This document shows positions 1-5,758 of a stretch of DNA of 6,675 nt, piece by piece. The stretch is from Syntrophaceae bacterium. Its GTDB lineage: Bacteria; Desulfobacterota; SM23-61. The DNA is taken from the NCBI GenBank assembly GCA_003154025.1, contig PMCE01000491.1:5498-12172 (forward strand), given 5' to 3'. The notes under the pieces are model-generated. The model was not told the DNA's origin. It saw only the letters and a list, made by a program, of their open reading frames with translations, and did not search any database. Position numbers and translations under genes: made by a program. Position 1 is the stretch's first letter. Every line of letters begins with the position of its first letter.

Positions 1-1014
1 GACAAGGAGAAGCAGTTATATGAAGCCAAACTGCGGGTGCTCGAGACGGTGGGGCGGCAGGAAAGCGCCGAGGCGGCGGGACGGACGCTGGCTCAGGTCG
101 AGCTGGGCCGCCTGAAGCAGGAGTACATCGCCGCTCTGGCGCGGCTGGAACTTGCCCATGCCAATCATGATCGACAGCAGCTCCTGGTGGAAAAGAAGAT
201 CGGGGCGCGCAAGGACCTGATCGAGGCTGAAAAGGGACTCATCGCCGCCCGGGGGGAGGTGGATGCCGTGGCCGAGACGATCCGGATCAACGCGCGTCAG
301 GATCTCCTGACGGCCGAAACAGCCCTGCAGCAGGCCCGTTCCCAACGGGATAAAACGCGGGATAAGCTGCGGCTTCTTGGTTTCAACGGCCCCCTTCCAG
401 TGGAAGGCGGAAAATCGGCTGCTGAAAGCCGTCCCCTGCTGCCGCTGGTCGCCCCGTTTAACGGCACCCTGGTCGACCGGCAGATTACCGAGGGCCAGCT
501 GGTCGAGCAGGGGTTTGCCGCCTTTCGTCTGGCGGATCTGAGCACAGTCTGGGCGTTGCTCGACGTCCCGGAGACGGAGGCGGGCCGGATCCGGGCGGGC
601 CAGCAGGTCACCCTGGAGGCGGTCGGTGAAAGCGGCAGGACGCAGAAAGGCCGGGTAGCCTACGTTGGGGATGTGATCGATGACCCGACGCGGACCGTGA
701 AGGTCAGGGTGGAGCTGGCCGATTCCGATCGTCTCTTCAGGCCCGGGATGTTCGTGAACGCCCGGATCACCGTCCGCCAGGAGGGCTCTCCGGTGATCCA
801 GCTTCCTTCCGGAGCCGTCTTTCTGCTCGAGGATGCATCCGTCGTGTTTGTGGAAGGGGGCGATGGAATCCGCCCCCGGCCGGTGAAGGCGGAACACCGG
901 GCGGGCGGCCAAGCCATCATTCGCCAAGGCCTGAGTCCCGGGGAAAGAGTAGTCACCGAGGGGGGCTTCGCGCTGAAGGCCCATATCCTCAAAACCAAAA
1001 TGGGGGAGGAGTAG
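1..1014 (+). CDS. Periplasmic adaptor subunit of a heavy-metal RND efflux pump (CusB/CzcB, HlyD/MFP family), 5' partial
   Basis: The frame is open from the first base, so the gene begins upstream; 337 residues are visible. Visible residues 1-125 are rich in Ala, Glu, Lys, Arg and Gln, as in the alpha-helical hairpin (coiled coil) of membrane fusion proteins. Residues ~146-172 (VAPFNGTLVDRQITEGQLV) are the returning half of the lipoyl/barrel-sandwich domain. ADLSTVWALLDVPE (~177-190) and the DPTRTVKVRVEL / FRPGMFVNARI stretch (~227-256) are the beta-barrel signatures of CusB/CzcB. The rest is the membrane-proximal domain. Signal peptide and first lipoyl half lie outside the window. Known of the family: the protein bridges the inner-membrane pump to an outer-membrane channel and can hand metal to the pump. 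It ends four bases before the pump gene, so both are in one operon. No metal-binding methionine cluster is visible in this part, so the substrate cannot be read from it. Confidence 0.93.
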   Translation, partial: DKEKQLYEAKLRVLETVGRQESAEAAGRTLAQVELGRLKQEYIAALARLELAHANHDRQQLLVEKKIGARKDLIEAEKGLIAARGEVDAVAETIRINARQDLLTAETALQQARSQRDKTRDKLRLLGFNGPLPVEGGKSAAESRPLLPLVAPFNGTLVDRQITEGQLVEQGFAAFRLADLSTVWALLDVPETEAGRIRAGQQVTLEAVGESGRTQKGRVAYVGDVIDDPTRTVKVRVELADSDRLFRPGMFVNARITVRQEGSPVIQLPSGAVFLLEDASVVFVEGGDGIRPRPVKAEHRAGGQAIIRQGLSPGERVVTEGGFALKAHILKTKMGEE

Positions 1015-1018
1015 GCCG

Positions 1019-4000
1019 ATGCTCAACCGAATCGTCTCCGCCTCCCTCTCCTACAGATACCTCGTCCTCCTGGCCACCCTGGGTCTGGCCATTCTCGGCG
1101 CCCGGGCGATCACCCGCATCCCGATCGATGCCTTTCCGGACGTTTCGCCGGTCCAGGTGACGGTCCTGACCGAATCTCCGGGACTCTCCCCCGAGGAGAT
1201 TGAAAAGCTGATCACCTTTCCCGTGGAGTCGGCGATGGCCGGGCTTCCCAAGGTCGAACTGATCCGCTCGATGACCATGTTCGGACTCTCCACGGTGGTC
1301 CTTTACTTTGAAGACGGGACCGACATCTTCTTCGCCCGGCGTCTCGTCCTGGAGCGCCTGGGGGAGGCCAGAGAACGCATCCCCCGGGGTCTCGGCGACC
1401 CCGAGATGGGGCCCAACACAACCGGCCTGGGGGAGGTATTCCAGTACTACCTGAAGTCGCAGGACCGGCAGCTCTCGACGATGGACCTCCGGTCGATCCA
1501 GGACTGGTCGATCCGCCTGCTCATGCGGACGGCACCGGGCGTGGACGATGTCCTTTCCTATGGGGGGGAAGAGCGACAGTTCCAGATTCTGGTCAAACCG
1601 GAGAAACTGGTCAAATACGGCCTGGCCCTTTCGGAAGTCATTGCCCGGGTGGCCGGGAGCAACCGGAGCGTCGGCGGTCAGTTCCTGGTCCGGAACCAGG
1701 AAGAATACCTGGTCCGGGGACGCGGCTGGGCTCAGTCCGCGGAGGACCTCAAGAAAACCGTCTTGAAGGCGGAAAAAGGGACGCCGGTTTATCTTCGCGA
1801 CGTGGCCGAGGTGGTCGAGGGGCCGGCGCCAAGGCGCGGCGCCGTAACCCGCAACGGGGATGAGGTGGTCATCGGGATCGTTCTCAAGCGGACCGGCGAG
1901 AACACGCGGGAGGTGATCGGGAACATCAAGAGCCGCGCCGGAACCGTCCGGCAGGCCCTCCCGGCCGGGGTCCAGATCGAGCCCTTCTACGACCAGACCG
2001 AGCTCGTGGAAAAAGCGGTGAGCACCGTCGGCTGGGCTCTTCTCGAGGGGGGGCTGCTGGTGATGCTGGTGGTTTTCCTCTTCCTCGGGGAGGTCCGCTC
2101 GGCCCTCGTGGTGGTCTCGGCCGTTCCCCTTTCGATGCTGATCGCTTTTCTGCTGATGGAAATCACCGGCCTTTCGGCCAATCTGATGTCCCTGGGCGGG
2201 CTGACAATCGCCATCGGGATGATCGTCGACGGGGCCGTGGTGATGGTGGAGAACAGCTTTCGTTTCCTGTCCTGCCGCCGGTGCGACGGACCGGAGCGCG
2301 AAGCGGCCATCCTGGAATCCTCCCGGGAGGTGGCCAACCCGGTCGCCTTCGCCCTGTTGATCAACATCATCTCCCTCCTGCCGATCTTTGCCCTCAGCGG
2401 CCTCGAGGGGAAGCTCTTTCGCCCCCTGGTGCTCACCAAGAGCTACGGAATGGTGGCAGCGCTCATCCTGTCGCTGACCGCCATCCCGGCCCTCTCCAGT
2501 TTCCTGCTGCGGAGCCGGGATGAACAGGAAAGCTTTCTCTTCCGAAGGATTCGGGCCGCATATCAGCTTGCCCTCGAATGGGCGCTGGGACATAAAGGGA
2601 GCCTGGTCGCCGGGGCGGTGGGCCTCCTGCTGGCCAGTCTGACTTCGTTCTTCTTCCTGGGCACGGAATTCGTGCCGACTCTGGAAGAGGGCTCCGTGCA
2701 GATTCGAATCACGAGTATCGCCAGCGCCTCTCTGGAGGAAAGCGTGCGGGTGGCCAAGAAGGCCGAACAGGTCCTCCTCCGCATCCCGGAAGTGAACTTT
2801 GCCCTTTCCAAGAGCGGCCGGGCGGAAAAAAGCTGCGCGGAGGACGTCAATAACATTGAGACTTATGTGAACCTCAAGCCTGTTTCGGCCTGGCGGAAAG
2901 GATGGACCAAGCAGACCCTGGTCGACGAAATGCGCCGGGAATTGGAAGCGGCCGTGCCCACCGCGCTGTTCAGCTTCGGCCAGCCGATCCAAATGAGGGT
3001 GGATGAGCTGATCTCCGGAACGCGAGCCACGCTGGCGGTCAAGGTTCACGGGGAAGACCTGGCGACCCTCTCTCGCCTGGGCGAGGAGGTCAAAAACATC
3101 CTGGCCGGCATGAGGGGGGCCAAGGATGTTCAAGCGGAGATGCTGCTGGGGAAACCGACCGTCACCATCCAGGTGGACCGTGAAGCCGCCGCCCGCTTCG
3201 GGCTGAATGTGGACGACGTGCTGGAAATTATCCATGCGGGAGTAGGGGGGGAAGCGGTGAGCACCTTCATCGAGGGAAACCGCAGGGCCCCGATTGTCGT
3301 CCGGTTTGAGGAGAGCTCCCGAAAAGATGTGGCCGAGATCATGCGGATCCCCCTGCGCACGGCGGGCGGAACCCTGATCCCCCTCTCGCGGGTGGCCGAA
3401 GCCGCAACCACTTCGGGCGCGGCCCAGATCCGCCGGGAAAACCTCTCCCGCTTGATCGTGGTGCATGCCAACGTGGAGGAACGGGATATCGGCAGCTTTG
3501 TCGCCGAAGCCCAGAGCAAAACCAAAAATATGAAACTCCCGCCCGGCTACTTCGTCACCTGGGGAGGGCAGTTTGAAAATCAGGAAAAGGCCATGCGGAC
3601 CCTGTCGCTGATCATTCCCCTGACTGTGCTCCTGATCCTGGTCCTCCTCTACACCGAGTTCAAATCCCTCCGTCATGCTCTTCTGATTCTGACGGGTGTG
3701 CCCCTTTCGATCATCGGGGGCTTTTTCTCCCTCTTCTTCACCGGGCAAAATCTTTCCGTCCCGGCCGCGGTGGGCTTCCTCGCCGTCTTCGGGGTGGCCA
3801 TGTTGAACGGAGTCGTCCTCGTCTCCTACTTCCGAAAATTAGAGAGCGAGGGAAAACCCCTGCAGGAGGCGGTAAGGGAAGGATGTCTCCTTCGTCTGAG
3901 GCCGATTCTCATTACCGCTACCGTCGCCATTCTGGGCCTGTTCCCCCTCCTGCTGGCCCGGGGGGTGGGGGCGGAGGTGCAGAGGCCCCTGGCCACCGTA

Positions 4001-4087
4001 GTGGTTGGAGGTCTGTTCACCTCCACCCTCTTAACGCTTTTTATCCTTCCCGCGATGTACTTGATGAGCGAAGGGCGGAAGAGATAG
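1019..4087 (+). CDS. CusA/CzcA-family heavy-metal efflux RND transporter, inner-membrane pump subunit (complete)
   Basis: This 1022-residue protein has the normal length and architecture of the HME-RND family. TM1 is at ~13-31, a first periplasmic porter domain follows, TM2-6 lie at ~335-500, TM7 at ~528-548, a second porter domain follows, and TM8-12 are at ~862-1018. Start ATG 1019 has a GGAGGAG Shine-Dalgarno at 1005-1011, and the adaptor stop is only four bases upstream, implying translational coupling. The pump uses proton motive force to export metal ions through the adaptor and an outer-membrane channel. The TM4 relay motif reads IGMIVDGAVVMVEN: D404 and E411 match CzcA D408 and E415, but the position of CzcA D402 is A398, as in CusA-type pumps. 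Aligned by eye to CusA, the methionine triad (M573, M623, M672) is replaced by R563, N612 and E663, so copper/silver transport through that site is not supported. A CRRC motif (C419-C422) follows TM4. Metal specificity is unresolved; family assignment is secure. Confidence 0.96.
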   Translation: MLNRIVSASLSYRYLVLLATLGLAILGARAITRIPIDAFPDVSPVQVTVLTESPGLSPEEIEKLITFPVESAMAGLPKVELIRSMTMFGLSTVVLYFEDGTDIFFARRLVLERLGEARERIPRGLGDPEMGPNTTGLGEVFQYYLKSQDRQLSTMDLRSIQDWSIRLLMRTAPGVDDVLSYGGEERQFQILVKPEKLVKYGLALSEVIARVAGSNRSVGGQFLVRNQEEYLVRGRGWAQSAEDLKKTVLKAEKGTPVYLRDVAEVVEGPAPRRGAVTRNGDEVVIGIVLKRTGENTREVIGNIKSRAGTVRQALPAGVQIEPFYDQTELVEKAVSTVGWALLEGGLLVMLVVFLFLGEVRSALVVVSAVPLSMLIAFLLMEITGLSANLMSLGGLTIAIGMIVDGAVVMVENSFRFLSCRRCDGPEREAAILESSREVANPVAFALLINIISLLPIFALSGLEGKLFRPLVLTKSYGMVAALILSLTAIPALSSFLLRSRDEQESFLFRRIRAAYQLALEWALGHKGSLVAGAVGLLLASLTSFFFLGTEFVPTLEEGSVQIRITSIASASLEESVRVAKKAEQVLLRIPEVNFALSKSGRAEKSCAEDVNNIETYVNLKPVSAWRKGWTKQTLVDEMRRELEAAVPTALFSFGQPIQMRVDELISGTRATLAVKVHGEDLATLSRLGEEVKNILAGMRGAKDVQAEMLLGKPTVTIQVDREAAARFGLNVDDVLEIIHAGVGGEAVSTFIEGNRRAPIVVRFEESSRKDVAEIMRIPLRTAGGTLIPLSRVAEAATTSGAAQIRRENLSRLIVVHANVEERDIGSFVAEAQSKTKNMKLPPGYFVTWGGQFENQEKAMRTLSLIIPLTVLLILVLLYTEFKSLRHALLILTGVPLSIIGGFFSLFFTGQNLSVPAAVGFLAVFGVAMLNGVVLVSYFRKLESEGKPLQEAVREGCLLRLRPILITATVAILGLFPLLLARGVGAEVQRPLATVVVGGLFTSTLLTLFILPAMYLMSEGRKR

Positions 4088-4176
4088 ATCCGATTTTGAC
4101 TTTGCTTGCCGGTGGGGACAAGCGCACGCAGGCCACCGACATCAAGACGGCGTTGGGCCTCGCGCGTAATCTGTAG
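4088..4176 (+). pseudogene. Remnant of a RelE/HigB-type (addiction module killer) toxin, C-terminal ~30 residues only
   Basis: In the frame ending at the TAG 4174-4176, the sequence reads ILTLLAGGDKRTQ, ATDIKTAL and GLARNL. This is the last beta-strand, the GGDK-TQ turn and the final helix of small toxins of the RelE/ParE superfamily (Gp49/HigB-like, normally ~95-110 residues). Everything before it is missing: upstream in the same frame the sequence is the out-of-frame end of the pump gene. The junction must therefore lie near 4085-4095, virtually at the pump's stop codon. The remnant ends five bases before the antitoxin start, matching the toxin-first order of HigBA-like modules. Lacking most of its fold it cannot be a working RNase toxin. 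The family call is from motif recognition of a short stretch, so the subfamily is uncertain. Confidence 0.72.
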
Positions 4177-4181
4177 GGGGA

Positions 4182-4709
4182 ATGATGAGCAAGACCAAAA
4201 CAACCCGCTACGATGTTGCCGAGCATCTCCGGACCCCGGAGGAAATGGCTGCATATCTGGAGGCCTGTCTTGAGGAGGCGAACGGCGATGCTGCGTTCAT
4301 TGCCAAGGCGCTGGGCGATATCGCCCGTGCCAAGGGTATGGCGCAGGTCGCGCGTGATGCCGGTCTGTCCCGCGAAAGTCTTTATAAGGCACTCTCCGGC
4401 GAGCGTAGTCCCGGTTTCGACACGATCCTCAAGGTGATGGCGGCACTCGGATTAAAATTGCATGCATTCAAGGCGCGTACTGGTTACGGTGTCTTGTGCA
4501 ATACCTCGCTGAACTTCAAGGGAAAAGGATTTATAAACAAGATAGATGATCTTTCATCATATGCCGTAAAGCATAATTTGGATGGCTTTGTGATTGAAGG
4601 GCGAAGCTATATTTTGAAGTCGTCGAGGCGTTATCAGACATACTTGAGGATGCCACAACCTATAGCTGGCGTAAATGTGACGTCCCCTCGAGCAATGAGG
4701 GAAGTCTAA
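4182..4709 (+). CDS. HigA-like (HI1420-type) addiction-module antidote fused in frame to a carbamoyltransferase C-terminal fragment (chimeric ORF)
   Basis: The 175-residue ORF has two parts. Residues 1-97 match a whole antidote protein, normally ~95-105 residues: YDVAEHLRTPEEMAAYLE, then ALGDIARAKGM, then a helix-turn-helix at ~53-74 (MAQVARDAGLSRESLYKAL), then the family ending around ILKVMAALGLKLHA. Such proteins bind and neutralise the RelE/HigB-like toxin encoded just upstream and repress the operon. From about residue 100 the protein is different (CNTSLN, GKGFIN, LDGFVIEG), which I read as a carbamoyltransferase tail. Hand-counted GC falls from about 68% (4321-4380) to about 36% (4501-4620). 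Two adjacent ATGs (4182, 4185) are possible starts; 4185 is better spaced from the GGGGG at 4176-4180. The partner toxin is beheaded, so this is an orphan antitoxin at best. Whether it folds or represses with the foreign tail is unknown. Confidence 0.75.
   Translation: MMSKTKTTRYDVAEHLRTPEEMAAYLEACLEEANGDAAFIAKALGDIARAKGMAQVARDAGLSRESLYKALSGERSPGFDTILKVMAALGLKLHAFKARTGYGVLCNTSLNFKGKGFINKIDDLSSYAVKHNLDGFVIEGRSYILKSSRRYQTYLRMPQPIAGVNVTSPRAMREV
4482..4709 (+). pseudogene. C-terminal fragment of a NodU/CmcH-type carbamoyltransferase, captured in the antitoxin frame
   Basis: Residues 101-146 of the chimeric ORF contain GYGVLCNTSLN, FKGKGFIN, DDLSSYAVKHNLDGF and VIEGRSYIL. Family knowledge: the C-terminal domain of NodU/CmcH carbamoyltransferases carries a strand with VLxNTSxNxxGxP, then a 'spxDAl' helix and a LDaLVigdyl strand. 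Spacing and residues here fit that order, with the variant GKGFIN also plausible in family members. The following ~29 residues (KSSRRYQTYLRMPQP and on to TAA 4707-4709) are unassigned. The catalytic N-terminal part is absent. The stretch is AT-richer than its surroundings, so it probably arrived from elsewhere or is old decayed DNA. The assignment rests on one motif block, so confidence is moderate. Confidence 0.55.
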
Positions 4710-4820
4710 CCATTGGATAGAGCGGTCGGCGGCCTCATCATGGGATGGATGGTGGTAGCCGCCGCCGCTCATCCCCGGCGTTCGCCCCTCAACCACCCAC
4801 CAACCCAAAAGGAGGACACC
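4710..4820. other. Spacer without recognisable gene; contains a GC-rich inverted repeat
   Basis: No protein domain is recognised on either strand. CGGCGGC at 4727-4733 can pair with GCCGCCG at 4758-4764, leaving a 24-base loop. There is no T-run after it, so it is not a convincing intrinsic terminator. The 3' end becomes C/A rich and runs into a strong Shine-Dalgarno before ATG 4821, which makes the stretch look like the 5' untranslated leader of a gene that is now lost or tiny. Confidence 0.35.
4809..4815 (+). promoter_or_regulatory. Strong Shine-Dalgarno (AAGGAGG) for the small ORF at 4821
   Basis: AAGGAGG is a near-perfect complement to the 16S rRNA 3' end and lies five bases before ATG 4821. 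It is the best ribosome binding site in the window, which is odd because the ORF behind it is only 39 codons long. Confidence 0.55.
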
Positions 4821-4940
4821 ATGGATGTCTTGCAGTTCAAAACCCATCCATCGAAAATAAACAAATCCGCGAGTCCATTATTGGCCTCCGAGGTTTTTTT
4901 TAAAATCAGGAAAAGAGGGTTCGATTTGTGGAAAACATGA
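4821..4940 (+). CDS. Small ORF of unknown function, 39 residues, possibly the 5' stub of a truncated gene
   Basis: The ORF starts MDVLQFKTHPSKINK and ends at TGA 4938-4940. It is basic and has no signal peptide, membrane segment or motif that I recognise. The strong Shine-Dalgarno upstream argues that translation once started here. However, its last ~60 bases overlap the 3' end of the threonine synthase remnant on the opposite strand (4878 onward), so the second half of the peptide is probably read-through into unrelated DNA. The likeliest reading is that only ~18 N-terminal codons belong to an original gene whose body was replaced at a junction near 4870-4880. A genuine small protein cannot be excluded. 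Confidence 0.3.
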   Translation: MDVLQFKTHPSKINKSASPLLASEVFFKIRKRGFDLWKT

Positions 4941-5639
4941 ACCCTTTAGAGAAAGAGAAGAATTGGGGTCTTCCAGCCCGCTTCCGGAGATAACCACCAG
5001 GACCCGGTCGCTCTTACTAACCTTTCTTTCCTTCACCAGCTTCTTTAAACCCGCCAAAGCAGCCACTCCCGCGGGCTCGGCGTAGATTCCGCCTTTCTGC
5101 GCCAGGAGGGAAATCGAGCCCGGCATCTCCTCGTCGGTGACCGTGAAGGCCGTTCCCTTCGAGGTCCGGATGGCTTTCAGCGCGAGGATGGAATTCGGGG
5201 TGACCACCTGGGAGATCCCTCCGACGATGGTCTTCTTCGGACCCGGGTCCCCCTCATCCAGCCCCAATTCAAAGGCCCGGACCAGGGAAGGGCGACCCTT
5301 CGGCTTGAACGGCCGCTAGCCGGGGGAGTCGAGAGATCAGCCCCAACCGGAGGAGATCTTCAAAACCCTTCCAGTTTCCCACGAAGTTGCAGCCGAAGCC
5401 TACCGGCGAGGTGACCCAGTCAAAATTACTCGCTCCAGGCTGGGCAAACACCTCGTTAGAAGTCGACTTGGCCCCATGAGGGCCGTAGGGATTGTGGGGG
5501 GAGTTGGCATCGTGCCACCCGGAATGCTCCGCCGCCAGGAAGCGCAGGCTTAATCCTTTCCAGGCCCATCCAGAGACCCATTCCCACAATTTCACATGTA
5601 TCGGTTCGCTCCGCAAAGAGACGTGCTGCCGTGCTCACG

Positions 5640-5668
5640 TTGCGAAAAACCAATGCAGATGGTATGAT
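5640..5668 (+). promoter_or_regulatory. Candidate sigma-70-type promoter for the oxidoreductase gene
   Basis: TTGCGA (5640-5645) and TATGAT (5663-5668) are separated by 17 bases, the optimal spacing, with 4/6 and 5/6 matches to TTGACA/TATAAT. Transcription would start near 5675, giving a leader of about 85 bases before ATG 5759. The site lies inside the decayed threonine synthase gene, in a locally AT-richer stretch. It is a match by eye only. Confidence 0.35.
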
Positions 5669-5750
5669 AACTTTAATTCTGAAAGTCCTGCCCAAATTCT
5701 CCCGCCCCAGGTTAGCGTAATCCTGACCATAATGGCGGTTTCCGAGCAGT

Positions 5751-5756
5751 GGAGGA
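5751..5756 (+). promoter_or_regulatory. Shine-Dalgarno (GGAGGA) deciding the oxidoreductase start
   Basis: GGAGGA lies immediately before ATG 5759. An in-frame ATG at 5732 would add nine residues, but it has no ribosome binding site. The family's usual beginning (GKYLEVDL within the first ~12 residues) fits ATG 5759. Spacing is short (two to three bases), so efficiency may be modest. Confidence 0.55.
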
Positions 5757-5758
5757 GA

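Larger units (their letters stand above)
4878..5758 (-). pseudogene. thrC: Threonine synthase-like gene (PLP fold type II), 5'-truncated and frameshifted
   Basis: Three consecutive minus-strand frames join into one threonine synthase-like chain. From ~5758 to ~5550: GNRHYGQDYANLGREN, then FRIKVIIPSALV and STAARLF, resembling the nucleotide-fold part after the PLP lysine. From ~5550 to ~5296: LAAEHSGWHDANSPHNPYG, then TSPVGFGCNFVGNWKGF and LPRLAAVQAEG. From ~5291 to TAA 4880-4878: SLVRAFELGLDEGD, then GGISQ, VTDEEM, GGIYAEPAGVAALAGL and VVISGSGLEDP, the usual C-terminal segment. Threonine synthase converts O-phosphohomoserine to threonine with PLP. About 290 codons remain against ~350-420 in complete enzymes; the N-terminus with the PLP-binding lysine is missing, cut where the oxidoreductase gene begins. 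One shift lies at ~5289-5298 and another somewhere in ~5525-5580. Other fold-II PLP enzymes are possible, but the WKGF...VQAEG...EPAG order favours threonine synthase. Sequencing error could explain the shifts but not the missing N-terminus. Confidence 0.75.

Noticed and set aside
16..1026. A 336-codon open frame antisense to the adaptor gene
   Set aside because: Low-complexity composition and no recognisable domain; the plus-strand adaptor has clear family motifs over the same bases.
989..3748. A 919-codon open frame antisense to the pump gene
   Set aside because: Its translation is rich in Gly, Pro, His, Asp and Gln with no domain or membrane pattern. It mirrors a high-GC real gene whose antisense frame rarely meets stops. 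The plus-strand pump explains the DNA fully.
4704..4710. GTCTAAC at the chimera stop codon resembles the start of an integron attC site (RYYYAAC)
   Set aside because: No matching GTTRRRY core and no paired internal repeats occur within a plausible distance downstream, and no integrase is present.
4881..4905. CCTCCGAGG followed by eight Ts as an intrinsic terminator
   Set aside because: The inverted repeat is too short (three-base arms) to form a stable stem; the T-run alone is not enough.
5137..5319. A 60-codon plus-strand frame opposite the threonine synthase remnant
   Set aside because: It is the complement of recognisable threonine synthase coding sequence and has no start signal or domain of its own.
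5732..5758. Upstream in-frame ATG at 5732 as the oxidoreductase start
   Set aside because: No Shine-Dalgarno precedes it, and it would add nine residues before the normal family N-terminus; ATG 5759 has GGAGGA in front.
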